Made by a program: the position numbers and the translations under genes. The notes beneath the pieces are model-generated. The model had not been told where the DNA came from. It saw only the letters and a list, made by a program, of their open reading frames with translations, and did no database searches. Of a stretch of DNA of 64,000 bases, positions 44,680 through 55,264 are shown in pieces. Source of the stretch: Brachynemurus nebulosus (lineage: Eukaryota; Arthropoda; Insecta; Neuroptera; Myrmeleontidae); NCBI GenBank assembly GCA_035578155.1, contig JAPWDM010000035.1, forward strand, positions 2,233,001 through 2,297,000. Direction: 5' to 3'. Position 1 is the stretch's first letter, and each line of letters starts with the position of its first letter.

Positions 44680-45250
44680 CATTCTAATTTATACCAGAGA
44701 CAGTTTCTATGAATTTTAATAAAAATCCAATAAATCACGTACTGTCTAATATTTAATTTGTTCCTCCTACCAGCAGGGTAACTATCTATTACTTTGCTGA
44801 AAATGAAATTGGAAATTCTCTACTACTGTACAGGATGTTTTAGATATTAACTAGCTGGATCAGCCTTACTTTGCCCAGGAAAAGTCAGCGTGATAGGGAC
44901 TGCATGACTTAAATACTTAATAGTTATGCATAATTATCACTGAATTCAATTAAAGGAAATCCTATTCGTCCTTTTAAATTTATTTTAATTTTATTTAAAG
45001 CATAATTACATTATTCTGTAGAGAAACCAACAACAACTGCAAATGACTCATTCTCATAAACTTACCTTTTACACAAACTCGTAATATATAGTTATCTCTC
45101 ACAAGATCTATTGTCTAATGTATTGAAAAAGGATAGTAGAAATTATAATATCTTTTACATGTGATAAAAATTTATTTTTAAAATGAGTCATTTGCTTCAT
45201 AAATAAATTTGACTTTACTATGTACACATATTATACCATATTTTTTATTT
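44680..45250. other. AT-rich stretch without a recognised gene
   Basis: No repeats with sharp ends and no coding frame. It could be intron if the candidate exon that follows is real. Confidence 0.4.
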
Positions 45251-45254
45251 GTTA

Positions 45255-45465
45255 GTTGGTAATACAGAACGAGCGTTTTCAAAAGATGACCGCACAGACA
45301 CAGCAACATACACACATTCATACTGCAGACCATATAACATGCACTGTGACCAACAATGATCCAACAGTCATCAATGATGCGCAGCCGCTCACCTGTCGTG
45401 ACGATTGTTCACTTAAGCTGGAAGAAGGCCTCAAACGGCCTCCTACTGACGACAGATTTTTATAA
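45255..45465 (+). CDS. Possible host coding exon
   Basis: The 69-codon frame has a GC content well above its surroundings and normal amino-acid composition (for example TCRDDCSLKLEEGLKRPP). It is preceded by TTTTTTATTTGTTAG, a good polypyrimidine tract and 3' splice site at about 45253, and ends at TAA 45463-45465. No domain is recognised. No upstream exon was found in the window, so this could be a last exon of a gene whose other exons lie elsewhere, or a relic of a transposon. The opposite strand is also open over part of it. Confidence 0.25.
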
Positions 45466-45479
45466 TTATGTACCCTTAA

Positions 45480-46720
45480 TCTATTGATATCTGTGGTTGG
45501 CAAATATATACATTTTTGGTCTTCTTACTCTAGAGTAAGCTACCATGAGAAAAGTACGATTCTTTTAAACTGATGCCACAATTTATCCACATCGATTCAT
45601 GACATTTGTGATAAAAATTTATTCTAATTTTTAAAAAATATTTTAACGAATTTTCGAATCGAAAATTCAGTTATTAATATTTACTACGACTATTTGCATA
45701 CTATATTATTATAGAAATAATTTTTTTTTTAAACGTAGACGAACATACCATGAAATTTTGATGTAAAAATGGTGAAAGGAGGGATTGAATGTGGAATGTC
45801 TAAAAGGCACAGTCCTGGATAGTAAGTCAATACATATTATACTAAATTTCAGCCCTGTAGGTATATTCAGAAAGTATCTAGACCTATCAAATCCACCAAA
45901 AAACACGAAAAACCAAAAAATTTTCACGTAAAAATCGTGGAAGTAAGAGTTTAGAACTGAAACCCCCAAATGGAAAATAGGCTTTGATACGAAACAATGC
46001 ACAAATTTTTGTATATTGCTTAATCAGAACTTTATTTTAAACCACACATCGGAAGGCATATCTGAACGATATCAGGTCTTAAAACAATCTATCTAACTAA
46101 AAATAACTTACTAAAAACTCACATATATTACCCATTATATGGTTCCTTTTGTCCATACCAAAAAACGTTTTGCTTAAAAACACAATTTTAGAAAAACCGT
46201 TTGAAACACACTTATTTAAATTTATTGTCACCTTTCATTATTTACAACACAAATAGATATTTTGAATGGTGTGAAGAAACGTAATTTATTACAACATGTA
46301 TAATATTTACTATTTACTAGGTTAATTTTTGTAGAGTCAAATAAAATGAAATTCGACACTCCCAAAAGGTACACCGTCGACACTAACTCAATCCGAATAC
46401 AAAATTTCTGCCCTGTAGGTTTATTTGGGGAGTCTATAGATGTGACCTAAAAAACGATTATGTCGAGAAAACGTGAAATGTTGGCGTAAAAATTCTATAG
46501 TATTCAGGTATATTCTAAAACATTCTTGAACACGTCGATGTAGTCGATTAACGGCTACTTTATTGATTTTCCATAATGAACTCATTTGGGATGATACACC
46601 TTTGACCTCCGTATTTTCTTCATGAATGGGGGATGGAAGGCTACCATATTTTGTAGCCCTCATGGGGGTCCAGTGGCGAAGCTTTAGTAACACGTATGGA
46701 CAAAACACACGTTATTTTAT
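45480..46720. other. AT-rich diverged repeats, no gene
   Basis: Two or three diverged units share CACAGTCCTGGATAGTAAG or TACACCGTCGACACTAACTC, followed by TTTCTGCCCTGTAGGTTTA and AAAATTTTCACG, at about 45770-46010 and 46360-46520. This is an old tandem array. Confidence 0.4.
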
Positions 46721-46726
46721 TAAATA

Positions 46727-46992
46727 CAGTCGAATACCCGTTATAAGACTGCCTCTTATAAGACTATTCCCCTCAATCAGCAGTTGCAACTTCCCCCACT
46801 TAATCACTTTTTCGAATTTTATGTCAGATCATTCCTTATAAGCCTATGCTGGAACTGTCAAAATTATAAACTAAGTAGTCTAATAAAGACGAATGGTGCG
46901 ACAAAATTAAGTGCGCGGAAATAAGGGTACTCAAATTCCGATAAAAATTTCCCTTACGTTCCCTAAATAATTTTATGAGGGGCACTCGACTG
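46727..46992. mobile_element. 266-bp pogo/Tigger-like MITE
   Basis: CAGTCGAATACCCGTTATAA at the left and GAGGGGCACTCGACTG at the right are inverted termini with TA on both sides (46725-46726 and 46993-46994). Left subterminal copies of TTATAAGACTGCCTCTTATA suggest binding repeats. No protein. Confidence 0.8.
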
Positions 46993-46999
46993 TATAATA

Positions 47000-48055
47000 T
47001 ATTGATTATTGTAAATAAACAAATTTACTGTTTATATTCACACAATCTAGAAAAAATTAATCACATCTGATAATCCGGACGTGCGTTGATTAAAAACTAT
47101 CTATGTATTTTGATTTTCGACTAACACACGTGTACGCTGCAATTGTAATCTTACATTATATCTTTTTATTATGCAAGATTACATAACGAAAGCGTAAGTA
47201 GTAATAATCTGTATATGAATCGTTGAGAATATTCTAAATATAGGAACAAATTAGTTACACAATTAAAACTTACGCCTATTATTCACTTCTTGATATTAAA
47301 AAGAAACTCGGTTTCTTAATATTGAAACATCCTGTTTATCACTTACCCAGCAAAGCACATATATTTTACAGGCTCCTATTATATGTACGGAGACATTTAT
47401 GAAATTTTTTTCTCTATTAAATCTCGACACGTGTAACAACTTAAATATAAAAATTACCAACCTATAAAATCATAGATTTTCGCCGGGTGCCGACATCCTC
47501 ATTGTTGATTTGCTGTCGGGTAAAATTTTATTGTTGTAATTACGTCCCTTTACCTACCAATTTTAAAGTATTTTTAAGAATAGATGTCCGTGTTAATATT
47601 AAAGTAATAAAGTAAGTATGATGGGCATGCTGCTGTGGACATTTCTATATTGTGTTAAAAGAATAATTTACTGCAAATAGTTATTTAAAAAAAAATTTAA
47701 CCATTTAAAAACACATTTGCATTGGATATTTTATTCTCTGTTACCAGAAACCCCATAAAGGGAGTACTTTGGAGCTAAAATTGCAAAACTAATTTTTTTC
47801 TACGCATTATTGAAGCAGCCTGGAAAATAGGTATTTATCTTACAAGCTTCTGCTAGCATCTGCATTCTCGTCTAGTAAAACATCACTTTTCGGATTTGTT
47901 CCGTAAACAGCCATAACTTGAAAATATTCTAATTTCCATTGAATTGATATTACAGTTAATAAGAGAATTAACGCGAATTATTATCATTATTTTTATTTGC
48001 TCAATTAACTGGTCATAATCCTTCTTTCAAGCATTGTATGTAAGCTCCATTCGCA
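47000..48055. other. AT-rich stretch without a recognised gene
   Basis: A small GC-richer block at 47470-47530 (CGCCGGGTGCCGACATCC) has no counterpart in the window. Nothing else is identified. Confidence 0.4.
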
Positions 48056-48059
48056 TATT

Positions 48060-49281
48060 AGGGGGGTCCACTAGTCTGAGATTTTGAAAAAATTGGAAAT
48101 TTTTTTGCCATTGTTTCGATAGTCTATACCAAGTCCTTAGCGTAAGGGTAGAAAATTGTAACTAGTGGTGAGCCCAGAGTGTGTCCGACGCGGCTTAAGA
48201 CATGTAGTCAGTCGGTGTCCGTCGCCGAACACACAGTGCATTGTAATACATTGTTAGACATTGTTACTTGAATTGGACATGTTGGTCTGTCCCATAATAG
48301 GTGTCTTGTAGTAGTGTGTGTGAATACGCACACTATTACAAAACACCAAACCAACACCATTGCAAACAGTGTGTGCGTACACACCATAGTGGGGAGATTT
48401 TACGTCACCAACTGGCGACAAGTGGAACAGTTTGATAGACATTCTAGTTTAGTCCCTTGGTCTACACCTTTAAAAATAATAACATATTAAAATTTCAAGT
48501 GCATACCTCAAATAGTTTTTGAGTTACAGCCATCTGAAGAGCGAATTCTGATTTTCATTATTAACTTTGAGGTATTGAGAAATGTATGAAAGTTGATAGT
48601 TCCGGGAGTTTCTAGATTTCTGGACGTAGCTGCCAGTCACACGTTGTGGAGTAGCTAGACTCTGGCACATTTGAACGACTCATTTAGTTTCACTATGACC
48701 GTTATAGTGAATATATCGTAAATAATTTTAGTAAAAATTCTCAGTGATTAAAACTAAAAGGTAAGGTAAAGAAAAACAACATTTTTCAAATTTGCTGCAG
48801 TTATAACTCGAAGACAAATCATCCAATCGATCTGATTCTTATTGGAGCTACTTTTATATATATTTCTTCGTGCCATGAACCTCCAGTTTTTCGATTGAAT
48901 AAAAAATGTAATTTTTGCAGGCCAAAAAACATCAAATTTTTGCGCAAAATTTAAAACTTTTTTTAAAAACACCGCCACTCTGTTAAATTTCTTTCGGGCA
49001 ATACTTTCTAGTTTAATATGCTTCTTGATTTTTTTGATTCCAGGCACAGTGAAGGTCGCTATCACTGCAGCAGTGGAGGGACTTTTTTGGAGCTTTGGGA
49101 GATTGCGAATAACGCACTGAATTTCCAATTTTTGGTCCAACAATTTTATCGTGAATTTATTATATATCAACGAATATATCCTTAAAATATTAAAATATTA
49201 AAACATTCCATACAGCAGTTTTCTTTAAAAAAATTCCCAAAAATCACCTTTTTTTCAGGCGGTCACACTAGTGATCCCCCT
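48060..49281. mobile_element. 1.2-kb TIR element hosting a family A MITE
   Basis: AGGGGGGTCCACTAGTCTGA at the left mirrors GGTCACACTAGTGATCCCCC at the right; TTA or TTAA borders both ends. A complete family A copy (48131-48459) interrupts it, so it is the older element. The 138-aa minus-strand frame at 48754-49170 (QCVIRNLPKLQKSPSTAA and VAVFLKKVLNFAQKFDVF) shows no domain I recognise and may be a chance frame. Confidence 0.65.
48131..48459 (+). mobile_element. MITE family A copy 2
   Basis: The 329-bp body is flanked by GTCTATACC (48122-48130) and GTCTACACC (48460-48468), a target duplication with one mutation. It is homologous throughout to 4157-4483, including GGCGACAAGTGGAACAGT and GTGTGTGAATACGCACAC. 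Confidence 0.8.
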
Positions 49282-49475
49282 TAAGTAAAATAACCAAAAA
49301 CTTAATCAGAGAAAAAATATACGTAATTTTAATGAAGTAGTAGTACTTTAAAAACTTAACTCTGTCTTCTATAAAATTATCTAAATCAGCGGTTTAGATC
49401 ATTTAGCCCAGTGTTTCCGAAAGATTGTTCCGCGAGCAGTCGCCAGTTGTTCCGAGAAAGAATCTTTATATATAT

Positions 49476-49489
49476 GTATATATAAATAA

Positions 49490-49577
<88 letters not shown>

Positions 49578-49597
49578 ATATATATATATATATATAG
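49476..49597. repeat. (TA)n microsatellite
   Basis: About 120 bp of TA repeat with a few interruptions such as ATATATCTATAT. Not next to a family B signature. Confidence 0.9.
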
Positions 49598-49648
49598 TTA
49601 CCTAACAATAAATCATCACAAAATATTTTCTGTATCTGGAGTCGTGAA

Positions 49649-49908
49649 CATGGGCGCCCATACCTATGGGCAGGGGGGGCCATGGCCCCCCCCCTAGCTA
49701 GCCAGGATTGGAAGAAAATTCGAGAAAAGGAGTTCGAAGAGAGCAAAACGACGTCGTTAATGGTATTTTTTGTGGGTTATATATAGTATAGCCCTCGCAA
49801 TTTGTGGGGAGAAAAAAAGGTCGAAAAAAAAATGTGCCGAAATTTTCTCCGGAAGTTCACTTTTCACCCTTCGCCCCCCCCCTGGAATCCATCATATGGG
49901 CGCCCATG
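49649..49908. mobile_element. 260-bp GC-ended MITE with 8-bp TSD
   Basis: The ends CATGGGCGCCCATA and TATGGGCGCCCATG are inverted (and each nearly palindromic), flanked by exact GTCGTGAA at 49641-49648 and 49909-49916. Runs of G (49674-49680) and C (49687-49694, 49875-49883) lie just inside. The 8-bp TSD indicates hAT-type mobilisation. No protein. Confidence 0.88.
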
Positions 49909-49929
49909 GTCGTGAATGAAAAAAGTTCA

Positions 49930-50518
49930 AAAAGCCCCACAGTCTAGCTTATAAGCAGCAGTGAGATGCCGTACATATGTGGTGTCCTTGTCCCAATTAT
50001 TTGGTTTCCCCGATTTATTGAAAATAGATTTTCTTTTTTTATTAAAGACCGCGAACCATCGAACAATTTTTAGAGAGACTAGCACGTAAGACATTTTAAA
50101 AAGTTTGAGAAGCGCTTATTTAGAACAATATTTGCAAACGTTGTTTCTAAAAATACGTTTTATATGTGGGATATTGATTTACTCTTATCCTCTAGAATTT
50201 TTTGCCAGAGACAACACATGTGGAAAGATAAAATAAAAATCATTATTTTAGCATAATTCAGCTATTATTGTGTATACGAAACATCAAATTTTTACGAAAT
50301 TTGGTGAAAAGGTCAAAAATCTCCAACCCTTTGTTACGTATAAATTTCTTTTTGCCCGAACAAACCTTTGTTTCTTTTTTTTTGAGGTTGGAACGAACCT
50401 CTATCGTTTTCATAAAAGGTATTATAATTGCTACTGCACACCTCTGAGAGTATTTAATTGGTGTCGCATTAAGTACATTAGCTACACTTCATAATAGGTA
50501 TGCCAAATGTACGTCGTT
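49930..50518. other. AT-rich stretch without a recognised gene
   Basis: The 74-aa plus-strand frame at 50270-50494 overlaps a family B-like word (CCAAATTTCGTAAAA style) and is not convincing. Confidence 0.35.
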
Positions 50519-50521
50519 ATA

Positions 50522-51541
50522 GTACGGGAGCTACGGGCATTTTTGGCTCGTGGAAGTATACACTATAAGTTTTTCACTATAGGTAGTTTTCTTACTTTTA
50601 ATAATGTAACTGACCGTCAGACTTGTGGGAGGCGGTAAATTAAGTTGTAGGAGGTTGACGAAATTGTCGAAAAAAATTTTCAAAATAGTAGCAGTATACA
50701 CGCTACAAATTATTACCTTATTTATTCATGATGTGAATTTAAGAAAAATAATCGTCCGACGTCGATATGCCGGTAAGATCGTCGTCAGGTATGTATGAGT
50801 AATTATTAATTTTAGTATTTATATTCATGACTCAAGAAATATGATTAGAGTAGAAGTATACAATCTGAAATTGATTGTGGTGATTATATATGATTAATAT
50901 AACAAGAAAAAAATCGTCAGACTGCATGATAATAGTTAAAAGTCCGTCAGTCGGGCCGCAAAAGACGTCGCGCGCTCAATGATTTTGAACAATGCGCTAC
51001 ACTTTAGAGGCCCGACTGACGAACTTTTAACTATTATCATGCAGTCTGACGATTATTTTCTTGTTATATTAATCATAAATTATCACCACTATCAATTTCA
51101 GATTGTATACTACTACTTTATTTTCAAATTTTTCCGACGACTACTCATACATAACTGACGACGATCTTACCGGCAATTTTTTTATTTATTTATTTTTTTT
51201 TCACAAGAAAAAGCAAGCTAATTTTATTATGCAATTACATTGATCCAAGCGAAGAAAAAATAGCGATTAATTCCGACACGTTAATGAATCGATAAAATAT
51301 TATTATCGATTATTTTTCTTAAATTCACATCATGAATAAATAATGTGATAATTTGTAGTGTGTATACTGCTACTATTTTGAAAATTTTTTTCGACAACTT
51401 CGTCAGCCTCCTACAACTTTACTTACCGGGGTCGCGCGGTCTGACGCTCGATTTATCATTAAGCAATATATAAACTATTATCAAAATTATACCCTACTAT
51501 GTATATAATTACTAATCGAAAAGTTCCCGTAGCTCCCGTAC
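50522..51541. mobile_element. 1.0-kb foldback element
   Basis: GTACGGGAGCTACGGG at the left mirrors CCCGTAGCTCCCGTAC at the right with TA at both borders (50520-50521, 51542-51543). Inside is a second inverted repeat (GCCGGTAAGATCGTCGTCAG at 50770 against CTGACGACGATCTTACCGGC ending 51173), with inner arms GTCCGTCAGTCGGGCC/GGCCCGACTGACGAAC. The outer arms also share TAGGAGGTTGACGAAATTGTCG. No transposase. Confidence 0.8.
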
Positions 51542-51935
51542 TATTATGTGTCTCTTTGTTCTATGTACAAAACATAAGTTACCGTTCAGTGCATGCTAAA
51601 CAGTTGGTTAGTTTTCAAAGTTTGCTTGTCAAAGTTGACAATGATGTCGCTTGCAAGGTTTTATTGCACAATATTGTCGTATAAAAGTATATTGTGAACG
51701 AACGCTAAATTCGTTAGAAAAGTTGTGAATACATTTTAAGTATTGATTGTGTCGAATGAAAATCGTTTTGTTGTCACTGGATAATATCGACCGCTAATTT
51801 TATCGATTCATTAACGTGTCGGAATTAATCGCTATTTTTTCTTCGCTTGGATCAATGTAATTGCATAATAAAATTAGCTTGCTTTTTCTTGTGAAAAAAA
51901 AATAAATAAATAAAAAAATTGCCGGTATCATGTAT
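51165..51935. repeat. Inverted repeat overlapping the foldback element
   Basis: The segment 51165-51300 (AAAAAGCAAGCTAATTTTAT, ATTGATCCAAGCGAAG, CCGACACGTTAATGAATCGA) recurs inverted at 51800-51935. One arm lies inside the 50522-51541 element and the other outside, so a second element with 137-bp arms is interleaved with it. Confidence 0.75.
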
Positions 51936-51939
51936 TCTG

Positions 51940-53320
51940 ATCATGTATAGTTCACTGACCACTGAGCTTTCTTTTCGAACTTGTGGTTCAATTAATTTGG
52001 ATTTGTTACCCTTTTCCTAAAGGGTATTATTTTCCTGCATCTTCTATCTTTCGTTTCACGTTCTATTTTTCGTCTCAAGTTTCCGCTGTACACATTTTTA
52101 TTGGCCTTCCTGCTTGCGCTATCGTTACTGCTACAATTGGAGTTGGTTCAACTTACGTTACCGTCATTGCCACGTTTGGAATTGTTCCCGCTATACTTTC
52201 GTTTCTGCCGAAGCAAAAATTTGGAGCCGGACGTAAGCCTGTTTACCTGGAGCCCGTTACTTTTACCGAATCGCGTTTATCAATTGGAATATTTTAACTT
52301 TTACCAAAATTTACATTTGAAGGCCGAGCCGCAGTTTTCTGCTTACCGAAACTTACGATTTACAAGTCTCAACCAGTCATATTAGCACGTGCAGAAAATC
52401 TCGAAGCCCCATCAACATCAAGTTTACCGACAGAAGTTAACGTACCGCATCAACATCACCTACACAAATTAACATACCGTGAGAATAGCTAATATACGGA
52501 GGTAACAATTTTCTTTATTTTTCAATTTGTTCTGAACTTTTTCCCACTAATGGCACTACGTGAAACTTAGGGGACCGTTATTGTTACAAATTGTACCATA
52601 ATTTTCTTTATATTTTAATTTATTTGTAAAGAAGTTTGTAAAAGTTACGGAATGTTCTATAATTTATCGCTTAGAAACTTTAATTATTTAAACGAAATTT
52701 AAGCATTACCGTACCGAAAATAAAAACAGTATCGCCTGCATATACGTTAAATTTATTTATTTGTAACCAAAAGGGACTAAAATAAATCTGGTAAATACAG
52801 CTAAATATTCTTTCATTAAGTTGTCGCTCCCATTCTGCTAACACTTTCAGGAAGTGGTTTTATCCATTTTGCATTTTGGGGTAAAGCTACAGCCAATAAA
52901 GTGCGTGGCGTCCGTATATATATCGCTACCGTACCGGGTTGGCGAAACAAGAAAGCTCCCCTGCTTGCCCTGCCGCTGAAGCTAAAGTCGGTTGCCGTAC
53001 CGCAAACGTTTTTACGTCATACCTTGTATGAGTTCTTCAGCTAGACCCGTCCGATTTTTGGAAGTCTAAATTTTGGCTATATTTCGCCATTTTCGGTGGT
53101 ATTTTACAAATATTGGCCAGAATTGAGACACTTTTTACATCATTAGAAAAAGCTTAAAATTATATGAGATACTTAAAGTAGTAGGAATATGGGCATTTGG
53201 AGCCCTCCTTCCCTCCTGCCGACTTTTTGAGTGACCTCGGCAGGAGGCAAAAAAACTACCGAGGCAGTTCTAGAAGCCTCCGGCGGTGGGTGGAGCAAAA
53301 CTTGGTCTCCAACCTAACGA
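51940..53320 (+). other. GC-richer region with short frames, function unknown
   Basis: A plus-strand frame at 51983-52297 (IGLPACAIVTATIGVG, PKQKFGAGRKPVYLEP) overlaps another at 52101-52385; neither has a domain I know. Base composition is richer in C than the flanks up to about 52500. At 53020-53050 there is an inverted family B word. It may be a decayed retroelement gag or LTR region, but the evidence is insufficient. Confidence 0.3.
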
Positions 53321-53430
53321 TATCTAGTGAAATTTTTTTCTAACCTAACAGAACCCAATGGAACTTGACCTAACCTAACGAAACCTAAGCGAACTTAGCT
53401 TAACCTAACAAAATTTTTTTCTAACCTAAG
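53320..53430 (-). repeat. Degenerate TTAGG-like repeats
   Basis: AACCTAAC-type words recur: CCAACCTAACGATATC, CTAACCTAACAGAACC, GACCTAACCTAACGAAACC, CTTAACCTAAC. They resemble the insect telomere repeat CCTAA in degenerate form. This is a short interstitial tract, not a telomere. Confidence 0.45.
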
Positions 53431-53624
53431 AACTGAAAAATTCCCTAACAGATGGCGCAGCCACCTTCGAGCCCTGTGAATTCGCTACTAGATGGCGTTG
53501 CTAGTCTGGATTCCTATGTGTAAGTTTGAAAAATTGTCAACAGATGGCATCGAAAACCTTTTTTTTGATAGTTAAACTAGCCATTAAAAGATGGCCTTGC
53601 TTTCATAATTTTATAATATTTTTA

Positions 53625-53800
53625 TCTGAAAACAGGCTTAAACTGTCAGCTGACGTCACTAAAGGTAAACTGATATCAAACAGCGAAGATTTCTCTCTAA
53701 TATGCGAAAATGAATTTTATCATATGATTGTATATTTGTATCTGAAAACAGGTTTAAACTTGTATAAATTGTCAGCTGACGTCACTAAAGGTAAACTGTT
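53625..53800 (+). repeat. Two direct repeats upstream of the first promoter
   Basis: TATCTGAAAACAGGCTTAAA followed by GTCAGCTGACGTCACTAAAG and GTAAACTG occurs twice, about 120 bp apart (53621 and 53736), with CAGCTGACGTCA palindromic cores. Such near-perfect sites (CRE-like TGACGTCA) 100-300 bp upstream of a TATA box could be regulatory. Confidence 0.6.
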
Positions 53801-53909
53801 ATTAATAGCGAAGATTTCTGTCTAATATGCAAAAAAAATGAAGCAACAGGTTTTAACCTGCATGGCTACATAAAGTGTGATAAATGACGTTATCAGGCTA
53901 TCTTTCTGC

Positions 53910-53939
53910 TATAAAAGGGCGCGACAGAATTTCTTCAGT
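53910..53939 (+). promoter_or_regulatory. TATA box and initiator of the 54.0-kb gene
   Basis: TATAAAAG at 53910-53917 and TCAGT at 53935-53939 put the predicted start at A 53937, 27 bp after the first T. This is a canonical arthropod TATA plus initiator arrangement, giving a leader of about 94 nt before the ATG. Confidence 0.75.
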
Positions 53940-54030
53940 TACAATTTTGTTCGAAACTTTAGTGAAAAAAAATTAAATCTTATTGTTGTGAATTTTCAAT
54001 TGTTGTGTTAACAATTAATTATTGCCAACA

Positions 54031-54429
54031 ATGGAATCCATTACTACTGGTGCTTCATCTGGAAACAGAAACTTAATTCAAAAAATGGCTGGAAATTTTG
54101 TGGAGGAATTGAATCATCTTGGTGCTGTTAAACGATGGATTAAACTTTCTGATATGGAAATTGGAAAAGTATATAAAATAATGGGCGCAAGTCAATTGCC
54201 GTCAAAATTCGATTCATCGAAAATGAAGACAATATTGGAATTGGAAATTGGATACATTTCGTTACCAGCGAGATTTGACAATTTGAACGAGCAGATGCTG
54301 GCATGGTTGCAAAGCAATCCAAAACTGGGTATTATGAATAATGGACCCATTGGACTAACTCATAAATTGCAATTCAAAACGTTGGATCTTCTTGAAATCG
54401 TGGAGGATGCTGAATGGCGAATTTTGTAA
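54031..54429 (+). CDS. Small virus-like protein of unknown function
   Basis: The 132-aa intact frame starts at ATG 54031 (context CAACAATGG); an in-frame TTG at 54022 is not a likely start. The N-terminus (residues 1-30) is polar. Two blocks look conserved in type: RWIKLSDMEIGKVYKIMG at about residues 45-62 and YISLPARFDNLNEQML at about 84-99. I recognise this pairing of a W-x-x-L-x-x-x-x-x-G-x-x-Y strand with a later LP-x-RF strand from small uncharacterised arthropod and virus-like proteins. A beta-rich, possibly OB-like nucleic-acid-binding fold is a guess. No signal peptide or membrane segment. It has its own TATA/initiator promoter, and a poly(A)-rich tail region with AATAAA lies at about 54510. 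It is the first of four same-strand cassettes. Confidence 0.6.
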   Translation: MESITTGASSGNRNLIQKMAGNFVEELNHLGAVKRWIKLSDMEIGKVYKIMGASQLPSKFDSSKMKTILELEIGYISLPARFDNLNEQMLAWLQSNPKLGIMNNGPIGLTHKLQFKTLDLLEIVEDAEWRIL

Positions 54430-54479
54430 TTTACTCTCTTCAAAATGTATTATTTAATTGTACTATGGATTTTAAAAAA

Positions 54480-54940
54480 TTTCAATATTGTATCAATTTT
54501 TACATATATTTAATAAAAATTATAAAAAAACAAAAAAAAGACCAAAAAAACAAACAAAAAAACCAAAAAAAAACAAAAACAAAAACAAAAAAAAAAATTC
54601 GATTTTTTTTCAATACCCATCGCTAGACATTGATTTATATTCTAGTTTTGATTATGCCAGATTATATTACATTATTTGGTGTTCAATAAAAAAATTTAAA
54701 AATCGATTTTTCAGTTCATGTCTCGTCCCTAAATCACAATTTTGAACTAAGTATAAATCATACATAATACATATTAGTAATATATGTAATAATACATATT
54801 AGTAATATTTGATATGCATCGTAGGTACTGTAGGGTTTTATGGTGAATAATTATAAAACAAAAAAAAGATTTAATATCCCCTGAAAACGAAAAATTTAAT
54901 TTTCATAATAATTTCAAAACTCTATATTTTATAATGTTAT
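54480..54940. other. A-rich 3' flank, no gene
   Basis: Runs of AAAAACAAAAAAAC at 54525-54600 follow the preceding gene and could be part of its 3' UTR. Lysine- and asparagine-rich frames there are composition artefacts. Confidence 0.5.
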
Positions 54941-54946
54941 AACCAA

Positions 54947-55253
54947 GGGGACAAACTAGATTGGCTTTGCCTCTGTTTGTGACGTAGTCTGTTTGTGTAC
55001 ATACACACTGTTTGCAGTGTATTAGTTTGGTTTTTTGTAGTAGTATGTGTATACACGCATACAATCACATCACACGTATTACCAGAGAGAGCTGTTCAAC
55101 GTGCTCAACTAACAATGGGTATATTGTTAATATAATGGTGTGTTGACTCGACGACGACTACTGACGGACTAATGCCTTAAGCTGTGACTGGCTTACAAAT
55201 GACTCCAAGCGAATTTCACTTTTTTTATGTTAGTTGGCTTCTAGTGTTCTATG
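54947..55253 (-). mobile_element. MITE family A copy 3
   Basis: The 307-bp body is flanked by an exact 11-bp duplication GTTATAACCAA at 54936-54946 and 55254-55264. On the minus strand it is homologous to 4157-4483 (ACCCATTGTTAGTTGA, TAATACGTGTGATGT, AACAGTGTGTATGTAC). Confidence 0.82.
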
Positions 55254-55264
55254 GTTATAACCAA

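Noticed and set aside
48754..49170. 138-aa minus-strand frame inside the TIR element
   Set aside because: No transposase signature (DDE/D spacing, zinc finger or BED domain) is visible, so it is not called as the element's transposase.
53320..53430. Telomere
   Set aside because: Only degenerate CCTAA words over about 100 bp, with unique sequence on both sides.
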